Below are positions 1-9,659 of a DNA stretch of 64,000 nucleotides, piece by piece (positions within the stretch are counted from its first letter, which is position 1; each line of letters begins with the position of its first letter). The position numbers and the translations under genes are program-made. Source of the DNA: Carya illinoinensis (taxonomy: Eukaryota; Streptophyta; Magnoliopsida; Fagales; Juglandaceae); contig NC_056754.1 of the NCBI RefSeq assembly GCF_018687715.1, positions 10,759,501 to 10,823,500 on the forward strand, in the 5' to 3' direction. A model generated the notes under the pieces. The model was not told where the DNA came from. It saw only the letters and a program-made list of their open reading frames with translations, and did not search any database.

Positions 1-638
1 CTTTGCTTCCAGCCCACCCTCAAGCTGAGTAGGCTGCTGGGATTCCCAAGGAGCCAAACTACCAGGGGAACAACATGGAGGTGTACTAGCCCCTGCCTCA
101 CCTGACTGCTTAACAACAATTCGCCGGGCTCGACTAGTTTTTAGTTCTGGGGTTGGATCAATATCAAGTCCAGCCAGTCGTTTTGAAGCTCGACGAGGCA
201 AGTTATATTCCTTTTTATTTTTAGGTTTGCGCATACCAAGTTGGGCCTTTCCAACTTCATGCATTGTCCCCTCATTTTTCAATGATTGATTATCCGGAAG
301 AAATCCAACTGCAGGACCAGAAACAAGCAAACTTTCAGCAGAATCACTCTTCCCTTTTATCTGCTCCGAAACCTTGGCTTCCAGCAGGTTTGAGCTGCTC
401 AAATGAATGTCCAGCCTTCCTGCTGCAAGTATTGAATATAGATCAGATGCAACATCTTAGTTTTTGGCTTGTGGAGTAAGGATTATCAACAAAACCATGA
501 CTGAACTTCTATATCAGTGCATGTGTGCGTATCATACACATGCACACACACACGTGTATATATATTACCTGTAGATAGACAAGAATAGGATGCAAATACT
601 TCCATCAGTTAAATGTTCTATCAAGCCCCAATCTAACA

Positions 639-676
<38 letters not shown>

Positions 677-3608
677 CATGTCTTCTTGAACAAGAAATAA
701 AAGTTAAGTTTAACATTGAAAAAACCGAATGCTAATGTGATTTCTTGCCATGAATCATTCCACCATTTTCCAATAGCTTAAGTTTTCACAGTAAATGATT
801 ATTAACAAATTTTAATGATGATTTTTTTTGAGAAAATTGTGAAGTATCATACTCTTCCCATGATAAAATGAAACTCTAACATCTATGCCCCACCGAAAGT
901 AACGGATGAAAGAAAATTGATGAGAGGAAAACATGTGACAGCTCTGAAATAATATCAAATTGAGATGAAAAAATAGAACTTTACACTGATCAGAAGTGTG
1001 TTCAGAGAGAGGCAGACATTTTTCAGTACAGACAGATTTAGGTATCTGTTCATCCTTTGCCATGTCATTGAGCTTCGGGCTCTGATCACAAATGATCTGT
1101 TCCCCAGGGATCCTTAGTGCTAATTTCTGGTTCTTTGCAACATCATGTGACTAAGAGAGTAACAAAAAGAAGACATCTGGTTAAATAAGTACATTTGCCC
1201 TCTCATCTAGAGCTAATAAATTGAGAACAGTTAATAGATAATACATATTTCCAAAGACCATATAGATCTAAATGATGAACAAACCTCCAAATCTATAGTC
1301 AACATCTCATTCAAAAACATAAAATAATAAAAAAAATTGTTCCATCTTTCCAAAAGCTTCAATTGTGATATCACTCATCTATGAACTGGCCATCCTAAAG
1401 CTGAAATGAAAGAATAAAGATATTGCGGATGATAAAACAACTTAAAGTGATGACAAAGATATGAACTTGGTAGATTCAATCATGACTGGACTTACAGAGG
1501 TGCTATCACATTCCAATTCCATACCAATGCTGACTTTGTCCTTCGGCTTGTATGCAAGCCTTCCTAATTCCCCAGTTTCAAGATAGCGAGATACATCCTT
1601 CATGGAGCGGAAAACATATCCACTAACAGGATCAGTGTAGAGCTGCAGAAATCAAATACTGATCAAGGACAGACAATTTTCCACGGCTAAGCAATTCATA
1701 ACATCTAGAGTACAAACAATTTTCTAATATTAGATGACGAAGCAAAACATGACAAGAAACTAGCACAATGTGACATGACCCTTGAAAAAGACATGGAAGA
1801 CTTGCAATTAAATGAGAAAAGAAATCTGATTGAAACCAAAATACCAGAAAAAGGAAGTAGAGGTTGAGTACCGGGTCTTTTCTGATCTTATGACCCTTTT
1901 TTGTTACTCTGACTTCTTTGATCCATCCTGGAGGTAATCCTTCTGCCATAGCTTTCTCAACTACAACCTAGTTTGCTTGAATAATCAAACTTTTCATCTC
2001 TAAATTAATAAAATACGATTCATATAAGACACAAGAATAAACAATTTCATGAAGATCAGATTGGGTTAAACTAGAGACATTTTTTGCAGATTGCTTAAGG
2101 GTGTCTTTTATCTTTTATTCTGGCTGAGGACTGCTGGCTTCCTGACTGTTCAGATAACGAGATGCCTCTACCCCGGAATAGAATTTTTGTCCCATTGAGG
2201 GAGAAAAGTAATACTGCACTAAGCATAAATGGTCAGTAAACCTGAATTAGATCGCCACACTAGTTGATAAACCAGACCTCCTATAACCTAAAAATATTTT
2301 ATCTGGGTTGGTGTCTTCATTTCAATCAATAATCAAATGTCAAGAAGGAGACACTGAAAAAGGTAATAAGTGATGTAGCTTTATTAACTTGACAACCCAA
2401 ACAAAAAAATTATCTAATCTTGACAAAATCTTTACATGGCCCTATATCCAACAACAATGTATGAAGGACATAAAATATGTATATTTCCTGCAGCCAGCGG
2501 GCGGGACAATCGTGCAGAATAGTGATAATTTTCATAAACAGACCCTGATGAGGAATACACAATCCCTGAAAATTTCTCAACATTAATTGGCTAGATAATC
2601 ATAGAATTCCTCAAAACTACCAAATTAAACTAACTATACAAAAGTAGTCAAACAATGTTACTTCAGAACCAGAAATGGCACTCAGTCACATGCTAGGCCT
2701 CCCATTTCCAAACAGAAATAGTCAGCAGAAGATACAAAAACACATTAGAAACGAATTTGTAACTCTTTCAAAATCTTCCTCTTGAGAGAACCGTTTTTAC
2801 AAAACCACCCAAGCACAAATTTTGTTCTGCTTTTGGACTCCCTATGCTTCCTAACAGCAGTCTCTCTAAGGTCCCATACAGCATAAGAATATTCATGCAC
2901 ATCGTTCTACAATCTATTTTTTAGAACTGATATAGACACAAAGAGATTATACAAAGTAAACTCACAAAATGATGTGGCTTCATGGAATCTGTTAGATCTA
3001 CTTTATAATAAAAATAATTTTATAATATGATGTAACGCATCAGGCCACGTCAGTTTGTGGATTTACTTTTACGTAGTCTCTTTATGGCAAAAGTATTTTC
3101 CCTATTTTTGGTATGCATTCACCATCACAATTCACAGCATAAACGGAAAAAATTTCCATAATTTGGCCTTCAGGAATTTCCAAATAACTCAGAAAGCAAG
3201 TTTTCCATGTAACACGTATGGAATCAAATACGTCTACCACGCTCTACGCAACAAATAACTTGAAGCAAACGCTAGATGAAAACGAAGAATGTTAGCAATT
3301 TAACATTCACAAAGAAACTCCAATTTCTTGAAGCACAACAATGCTCTCTACCAAATCTGTCTATAAACCAGAAATAGAAAGTAATAAGAGAAAACAAAAG
3401 CTAAAATAAATAGTCCCGACAGTAAACTTGTATAGAAGATCTTATCTTCAAGCTTGAAATGCGACAGGCAAGAAGTAAACTTGTGACCCAAAATTACCCT
3501 TTAATTTTTCTTTTCTTTTCCTTTTACCTTATCTCTTTTACCGTTCTTTCTCACTTTCACCTCCACGGTCCAACCAGGCGGAAGGTCATCTGAACCCTGG
3601 TCACTCAT
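1..3608 (-). CDS. MBD13: MBD13-like methyl-CpG-binding domain protein (5' part; 3' end outside window)
   Basis: This is a nuclear chromatin protein that binds DNA, possibly methylated CpG, through MBD folds. My exon model on the minus strand is 3608-3528, 2213-2079, 1967-1872, 1642-1496, 1150-985 and 422-1 (continuing past the left edge). Exons 1-2 encode a first MBD (DLPPGWTVEVKVRKNGK, then YYFSPSMGQKFYS) and exons 3-4 a second (LPPGWIKEVRVTKKG, then YTDPVSGYVFRSMKDVSRYL). Exon 6 encodes a basic segment with LPRRASKRLAGLD, typical of plant MBD proteins of this group. The phases match: introns 1-4 are phase 0 and intron 5 is phase 1. I chose the ATG at 3608, directly before the first MBD; an upstream in-frame ATG at 3683 exists. 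Exon 2 contains an in-frame TAA at 2117-2115, although the frame stays protein-like on both sides of it. Its donor (AAT|GTCTCT) is weak. The gene could be damaged or spliced differently. The family call is firm; the symbol is by resemblance. Confidence 0.72.
642..674. repeat. (CA)n microsatellite
   Basis: Uninterrupted CA dinucleotide run inside intron 5 of the MBD-like gene. Confidence 0.95.
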
Positions 3609-3954
3609 ATTTCGCCGGAATATGACTTTCTTCGCCGATAATCGCCGGAAAATGGCTGTCTCTCTGTATATGTGTTGAGTCAAGCCCTCTCAAGAATGGA
3701 GCATGGGGTGAGAGCTCGGTTTGACAAATGGGAAACTCCAGAACCACGTGTTCCCAAACCCTGTGCGTTGCGATTGGGCGCTCCCTAAAACTTGTCGGGG
3801 ACTTTATCATCAGTCGACACAGTTTCACGGTGCTCCCTGACATATGCTGATTCTCTTTGTTTATTCTTGATCGACGCTGTCCTTCGCTTTGAACTAAAAG
3901 ACTCCTGTGTCCTTTCCTTAAGTACAATGTCCATCAATACAATTAGTAAGAAAA

Positions 3955-4195
3955 TGTTTTAGAATAGGTTGGGCAGCTGAAATTTTATATTTTATTTTAT
4001 TTTATTTTATTTTATTATTATAATTATTTTAAATTTTTATATAAAATATAATAAATCATTTAATTTTGTTAAATTTTAATTTAATTTTTTTAAATTTTAA
4101 AATAATAATATTATTAAAAAATAATATTTTATTTAACTTTTAACTTTCATCTAAAATTAAAAATTCTCATCTCACCATCTAAACCCATCCTAATG
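3955..4195. repeat. AT-rich MITE-like element, copy 1
   Basis: First of eight related elements of about 150-240 bp in this window. Shared core: runs of TAATATTATTATT, AAAATATAATAAAT and AAAAAGTTGAATT (or complements), with ends resembling GTTTGG / CCAAAC and GAGATGAGATG / CATCTCATC. This copy ends in CATCTAAACCCATCC and also holds a TTTTA pentamer run at about 3988-4016. No coding capacity. It lies just upstream of the MBD-like gene. Confidence 0.6.
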
Positions 4196-4482
4196 ACTTC
4201 TATTTAGAAAATTAGAACATTGGGGTATAAAAAGTAAAAAACAAAAACAGTATACAGCGTAGCCCAAAAATAGTAGCTAAGGTATATCAAACCTAATATT
4301 TTTTTTTTCAAAGAAAATGCTGCTATATAATTTTATTAATAATTCTTACTTGTAATGGATGAATACATTATATAAGAGAGAGTTTAAACTTGAAGTATCA
4401 AAACTAAATAATTCGATGATTTTCACTTATCATAATAATAAATTGGACAAAAAATAGCGTGTGATTATATTTAAGTCCAGTT

Positions 4483-4678
4483 TGGATACAAAAGTCTCTC
4501 AAACTAATCTCAACTCATGTTATCTAATTATTACAATTTTTTTAAATTCTCACATAAAATATAATAAATAATTCAACTTTTTCAAATTTCAAATCAATAA
4601 TAATATTAAAAAATAGTATTATTATAATATTTTATTCAAATTTCATCTCATCTTAATTCACTATCTAAACCATCCCTA
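4483..4678. repeat. AT-rich MITE-like element, copy 2
   Basis: Runs from CCAGTTTGGATAC to CTATCTAAACCATCC, so its ends form a short inverted repeat around GGTTTGGAT / ATCTAAACC. The internal core (AAAATATAATAAATAATTCAAC) is shared with the other copies. Confidence 0.65.
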
Positions 4679-4699
4679 TGAGTCAAACATGCTGGTTGC

Positions 4700-5100
4700 A
4701 TGCTATCCAATACTCATCATGTAAAGAAAATGAATAGAGATGAAATACCGAAATACAAAGGGTATCACCAAAAAATTGCAAGGCTTCTTTGGTGTGATCG
4801 ATCGATTACTTGATTACTAGGGGTTCAATTGCACTCGTCACCTTGTCTCCCCTATCCTGTAAAACCTACATGTTGGTTGGGCGTCGCCGCGTCACCTCAT
4901 TAAGTAGAATTAACACACCTATATACATGTTGGTTGTACATAAACTTGGACCGTTCTAATTGACCGAAGCTCTAAGGCTGAATATCCTAGGAAAAAAAAA
5001 AAGAATCATTGTTTCTGTTATTTCAAATTGCGTTACTTCTTAATCTATATTAATGTATGTCTTCAAGTTTGTTGCCGAAGAAAAATAAGAGAGATTAATT
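4700..5100. other. Intergenic, no gene seen
   Basis: I see no coding signal, RNA gene or clear repeat between the second MITE-like element and the CLE relic. Confidence 0.5.
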
Positions 5101-5109
5101 GCTAAAATA

Positions 5110-5400
5110 CTAATGTGCCAACGTATAACGATAGATCATCAACCATAACCATGTAAATGTTCGAGTACTTGTGAAATCTAGTCCATTGTGAAGTGGGTTT
5201 GGTCCCCCAAGGACAAGTCGGTAAGGAATTGATTGCAGATCTAGTGGCTTTGCAGATACATGGAAGAACGCTTGCTTGGTCCCTGATCTTTGTTCAATTT
5301 CTTGACGAGAACTGGAACCTTGCATGAGTACTGAAAATACAATAATAATGACGGCCAGTAGGAAGAGGAATAACCCATTTGTTGGGAACGATGAGTTAAA
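5110..5400 (-). pseudogene. Decayed CLE peptide gene (tandem paralogue of the gene at 7166-7429)
   Basis: In one minus-strand frame the sequence reads as a hydrophobic signal-like segment (GLFLFLLAVIIIVFSVL), a short variable region and a CLE motif, YRLVLGGPNPLHN. CLE genes encode secreted signalling peptides cut from such precursors. There is no in-frame ATG ahead of the signal segment: aligning with the intact neighbour by eye, the ATGGGAGTTCCC there corresponds to TCATCGTTCCC here. The neighbour's stop (CACAACTGA) corresponds to CACAATGGA, so this frame reads on for about 24 residues to a stop at 5110. The nearest internal ATG (5325) would lose the signal segment. The motif has Leu where CLE peptides nearly always have the hydroxylated Pro4. 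Most likely a pseudogene; a spliced upstream start or an assembly error remains possible. Confidence 0.7.
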
Positions 5401-5539
5401 ATAATGATGGAAACATAGTGTGTTTGTGTTTTTTCTCTTTTCGTAGTTGTTGGGAGGTTGAAAGTGTCTCTATAGAGGGTAGAGCAGCCACGGCTCGCAT
5501 GATCGCATCTTCGTTTATTATCCATTTCCAAAACTCAGA

Positions 5540-6225
5540 TAATTTGATTCTTTGTCGCAAGCGCATCTCATGCATTTATTAATGCCAAGAGATTACTTTT
5601 GAGGAGGTCGCTTTCGACAGAGAGACCGCTACATGTACCTCAGTTTTATCCTCAAAATTCGATATAAGACTTGTTTTTGGTTGGGTTCTATGCTCAACTT
5701 ATGCTCTGAACGCTCATTTGAATATCATAACGATGATGAGAACTTCCTTTACGAACTTCTTTTTGGAAATAGAAGTCGACTTTTCAAGAGGTAGAGAGAA
5801 TGAACACAACCTTGTCTTGCACGTTGTATCATCAAGCTACTGGAGTCTGGGATATTTGTTTATATCAATCATCGTTGATCAGGTTAATGTTATTCATGCA
5901 CCTCTAGTATGCTACAATATTTTAGTACTTAAGCCAAGGAAGAAATGCATTTATTTTAAGAGTAAAATATGCCCTTTCATTTGTTACCTGTCATAGGTCA
6001 GTATGCAAAGCATCATATATAGAAAACAGAAAAATTAAAACGTATACATGAGATGTGACCTATTTGTCCTGATTCTTATGACATTGACCTAACCTAACTA
6101 AATCATGCCATCTTCTTGAATGGATAAAATAATAAAATATGTAAGAAAAAGAAATCCCTCGTTATTCTTTGAATCTGGACTTGCCGAACAGGGGAATGGT
6201 TTGGATCACGCACTAGCAGAATAAC
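5540..6225. other. Intergenic between the CLE copies, no gene seen
   Basis: Small open frames here (for example 5718-5996 plus) have no family resemblance and no flanking signals that I can recognise. Confidence 0.5.
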
Positions 6226-6428
6226 AACTGGTTTGGATTAGAGATGAAATGAGATGGTTTTATATAAAATATTAAAGTTGAATAAAATATTATTAAAATA
6301 TTATTTTTTAATATTATTATTATTATGAGATTTAAAAAAGTTAAATTACTTATTATATTTTATACGATAATTTGAAAAAGTTGTAATGATAAAATGAGAT
6401 GAAATATTTCTCGAATCCAAACGTGGCA
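6226..6428. repeat. AT-rich MITE-like element, copy 3
   Basis: One of the best preserved copies. It starts GGTTTGGATTAGAGATGAAA and ends near CGAATCCAAACG, giving terminal inverted repeats around GTTTGGATT / GAATCCAAAC. The core holds TAATATTATTATTATT and AAAAAAGTTAAATTA. Confidence 0.7.
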
Positions 6429-6606
6429 GTTAGAACTTTAGTTTGTGCATATGTTTTCAAAAAGCTTGATACTGTTTTTGTTCTCATTTGGAAAAGTCTA
6501 AATATGTTTTTTTAGGGAAAAAATAGGTAGGAAACTAGCTGTTGATATACTCTAATTCACTAACATGTCAGGAACTTCCACAGAGGGGTGCACACGACGC
6601 AGTGTT

Positions 6607-6860
6607 GTGAGCATGCACTCCTTTAAGACAGATTTAAGCCATAGTATGACTGTAAAGTGTAATCCCATTGAGGGCAAAGTGGTGGTAATCCAGCATGTAG
6701 GAATATTGGACATGAGTCTTATCTACTTAGCATCTTATTAATGAATCTCAAGAGAGATGCAGACAATGGAGAGTGGTGAGTGCTCCTTCAAGATGGATTT
6801 AAGCCATAACATGGCTCCAATTCCACCGAGAGTAAAGTGATACTCGTCCAAAACTTCTGG
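6607..6860. repeat. Local imperfect direct repeat (two units)
   Basis: Units at about 6607-6690 and 6776-6860 share GTGAG..ACTCC/GCTCC-TT-AAGA..GATTTAAGCCATA and later AAAGTG. It is a diverged local duplication of non-coding sequence between the two CLE copies. Confidence 0.65.
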
Positions 6861-7165
6861 AATTTGATAGCAAGTTAATCCTCACATTGTTCATCATAAT
6901 TTTCTAGAAAGAGTAATGTGATAAATACTGAATTCATCAAAGCCACAAGTTGAAAACATACTTCTTCTAGTACACACATGACTGAACTCTGTGCTCTGAT
7001 GTTCTAAACATGTATTAATGGCTATTCTAAATCCATCATTCGAAGCTTCATGACGAGACAAGCTAAATGGCCTTCGGTCCTGGAGAAGAACAGCAGACTT
7101 AGAAACGCTTGAATGAGGTAGCAAGGAAACCGTATATCATTTGGAAACATAGCATCAGCAGCCAA

Positions 7166-7429
7166 TCAGTTGTGAAGTGGGTTTGATCCCCCTGGAATGC
7201 GTGGATGCGAAACCATGTGTGCACTTTTCACCTTCTTGTCTCTGAATGCCGCAAAATGAGCAATAGTACGTAGATGCCTTGGAAATGTAGAAGAAGGCTT
7301 GGCAATTCTTATTCTTGGTTCTGTTTCTTGATCGAGTGCCCTGTTGATTTGCCGGCAACAAGAAGAATGTGCTAATGCTAGAATAACAATAAGGATCACA
7401 GCTAGAAGGGAAAACCTGGGAACTCCCAT
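7166..7429 (-). CDS. CLE family signalling peptide precursor
   Basis: An 87-residue precursor. Residues about 4-22 (PRFSLLAVILIVILALAHS) form a hydrophobic signal peptide, followed by a variable basic region and a C-terminal CLE motif directly before the stop: HPRIPGGSNPLHN. CLE peptides are secreted, trimmed to 12-13 residues, often hydroxylated at Pro4 and Pro7, and perceived by LRR receptor kinases. Here the last 12 residues are PRIPGGSNPLHN: Pro4, Gly6, Asn8, Pro9, His11 and Asn12 are kept, but Arg has moved from position 1 to 2 and position 7 is Ser instead of Pro. The gene is intronless with its ATG at 7429. A decayed paralogue lies about 2 kb downstream on the same strand, so this is half of a tandem duplication. 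I cannot assign an orthologue number. Confidence 0.88.
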   Translation of the reverse strand: MGVPRFSLLAVILIVILALAHSSCCRQINRALDQETEPRIRIAKPSSTFPRHLRTIAHFAAFRDKKVKSAHMVSHPRIPGGSNPLHN

Positions 7430-7434
7430 GTCTA

Positions 7435-8120
7435 AAAAATGATGGAAAAAGAGAATGGGAAAGGAGTTAAAGAAGAGAGAATAAGCTCTTCAGAGCTCTT
7501 CGAATGTACAAGCGTTTGAAGAACGTATGATGGAATCAGACAACTTTATGATGGAGAAGATGAGCCAAATAAATATATTGATTGACTCTCATTTGGTGCT
7601 TGTAAACATCTACATATGTCCTGGCATTACAACAAGACAGAATATTCCTACCCAAACCTAATTCATGGTTACAGAATATATACTGAGAATTGGTGCCAAA
7701 ATGGATTTATTTTCAAGGTCAATTCAAAGCATACCTGTCAAGCTCCTTTAATAAAATTAAAAGACATGCCGAACCCATAACGACCATGGACCATCTAGCT
7801 CATTTTAACATAATTATAAAATTTGAGTAACATCCAGAGTGGCAAAAGCCTCGCAGTTGCTGATAGGTTGGCTGTTCTAACTTCTTACCGCGTTCTTTTG
7901 CAGGAAAAAGCAAGCAGAGACGTATAGAGCTGGTGAAATAGAGACGTCGTTTTGCAATTGGTAGTTGATGATGATCTCCATATATAAATATATCGTTCAT
8001 ATTTATTTTTTATATATGGGGAAAGAATGCACGGGAAATTTCTCAGATGGTTTTCTATAATCTATATGATTTATGAGTGAGAAACTCTATTCAGCAGCCG
8101 GCTTAAGTTTTCTACACCGC
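7435..8120. other. Intergenic upstream of the intact CLE gene
   Basis: Probable promoter region of the minus-strand CLE gene. I see no confident TATA box. A 66-codon open frame at 7800-8000 (minus) has no recognisable features. Confidence 0.4.
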
Positions 8121-8123
8121 ACA

Positions 8124-8160
8124 CGTGATGTGGCGAACCCGGTCTGGACGCCACATCACG
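8124..8160. repeat. Perfect 12-bp inverted repeat (hairpin)
   Basis: CGTGATGTGGCG at 8124-8135 and CGCCACATCACG at 8149-8160 are exact reverse complements around a 13-base loop. GC-rich in an AT-rich setting, about 400 bp upstream of the kinase pseudogene. Function unknown. Confidence 0.8.
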
Positions 8161-8519
8161 GTTCGTAGTCACTGGAAGTTCCACTCGATCTGTAATTCGA
8201 TTTCCTCCACTGAAACAGCCTTCCTCTCCTCATGCCCGATTTCATCCATTGGAAGCCTTCCTTAGTTCCTCTCCTCATGCCCCCTCTCTATCGATTCTCA
8301 CTCTCACTCTCTCTCTCTCTGTACTCCTCTCTTTCGCTCTCCTCTCTGTGATTCTAGGGCAAATTCGTCCCTTGCAAACTCTAGTCGATGTCGAAGAGAA
8401 GACCGTCCCTGCATCCAGATCTGTGGCTACGCCACAGTAAGTTTCCAACCAAAACCTGGTTTTTGATTCCTCAGTACAGTGACGGGGTAAATATCTCCCC
8501 CGAGTCACTGCAAATATCT

Positions 8520-9650
8520 CCCTCTCCGATGGAAAATCTTATGCTAGTGCAGGTGCTTCACGCAATGATTCAAATGGGTGTTCTTGTACCTACTACTGGA
8601 GATATGATTGCTGCCAGAGACGGACAACACAGCTCTTCCTTAACAGGTGCTCCATTTTTTCTTGTCTTCTCTTTCAAATTTTCTAATATGTTGATGCTTT
8701 TACTTTCTTTAGTAGTTTATTCCATTAACTTTTTTTGGAAACAAAAATAAGCATAAGTTCAGTGATGCCTCAAGAGCTCACTTTGGGGAAATGCCTCCAT
8801 GTCAGGTCAAGTGTATTACCCAAAAAATACTAACAATGCTTCCAGCGGGTTTAATTTATTGCACTATAGATCTGACACAAGTCATTCAGAAATTCAATAG
8901 AAAGGAAGATATTAGCTGTTGTCATATCCTTCTGTAAACCAAGAATGATGCTTGAATTTAATCATATATAGGGTGGGATTGAGTACAGCTAGGCCTTGTG
9001 TGTATTGATTGGGAATGCTAATGTTTTTTTCTTTTTGAGTCTTAAATAAAATATGGAGCTTTTTACTCATTATTTTTTAAAGCAGTCCTATTTACCTATG
9101 AAAAAACAAAAGATGGAGCTCTTGGGTAGTATCAATTAACAAAAATGTCCTGCCAATTATATATTAGACATTTTGTTTCCTGCCGAATTGTCTAATGTCA
9201 ATAAACAAAAATGTCCTACTACATGAACCTTTCAATTTCCTAACAGGGGAAGATCTATTAGCTATTGCAGCAGATCAGCCCTTTCAATTTCCCGCCACAT
9301 TCACATTTGTTAGAGCATTTTCAGGTAATATGATAAGAGATTGCCGGCTTGATTGTTGTGAATTGTACTTGCTACACGAACCTTAGACCAGTAAAATATT
9401 ATCATCTCTGTAGTTTTGGATGGCATTAATTTGGAAAGGGCCTTGACCCTCGATTTGATATTACTGAGATTGCCAAACCGTGAGTTTGATCTTTGCTTCT
9501 TCCAACTCTGAGATTTAGCAAGCTAGATATTCCTTGTTTTTGACATGCCTTTGATGCTTTACCTCGGAGCTATGCGATGGAGTTGTTAAGGTTGAAGGAA
9601 GCTGTGGTTGAAGTTATCCTGAAGGCAAACTCAAAATTCTCGACTTATTA
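8520..9650 (+). pseudogene. ABC1/UbiB-like (chloroplast ABC1K) kinase pseudogene fragment with introns
   Basis: Pieces of the C-terminal half of a plant chloroplast ABC1-like kinase occur in order. About 8545-8645 reads LVQVLHAMIQMGVLVP, then shifts by one base, after which the other frame gives an ARRT..LFLNS-like stretch. 9247-9326 reads GEDLLAIAADQPFQFPATFT and then FVRAFS, with correct AG and GT borders and apparently one Val codon missing compared with the family. 9413-9480 gives VLDGI, then a 5-base insertion, then the KGLDPRFDITEIAK stretch in another frame with a GTGAGT donor. 9565-9630 reads YAMELLRLKEAVVEVILK. Exon borders are kept, so this came by DNA-level duplication, not retrocopying. 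The kinase core is absent. The family comparison is from memory. Confidence 0.72.
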
Positions 9651-9659
9651 ACAAGGATA

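Noticed and set aside
5241..5531. 96-codon minus-strand frame overlapping the decayed CLE copy, with its own ATG
   Set aside because: It does not contain the CLE motif, has no signal peptide at its start and no family resemblance.
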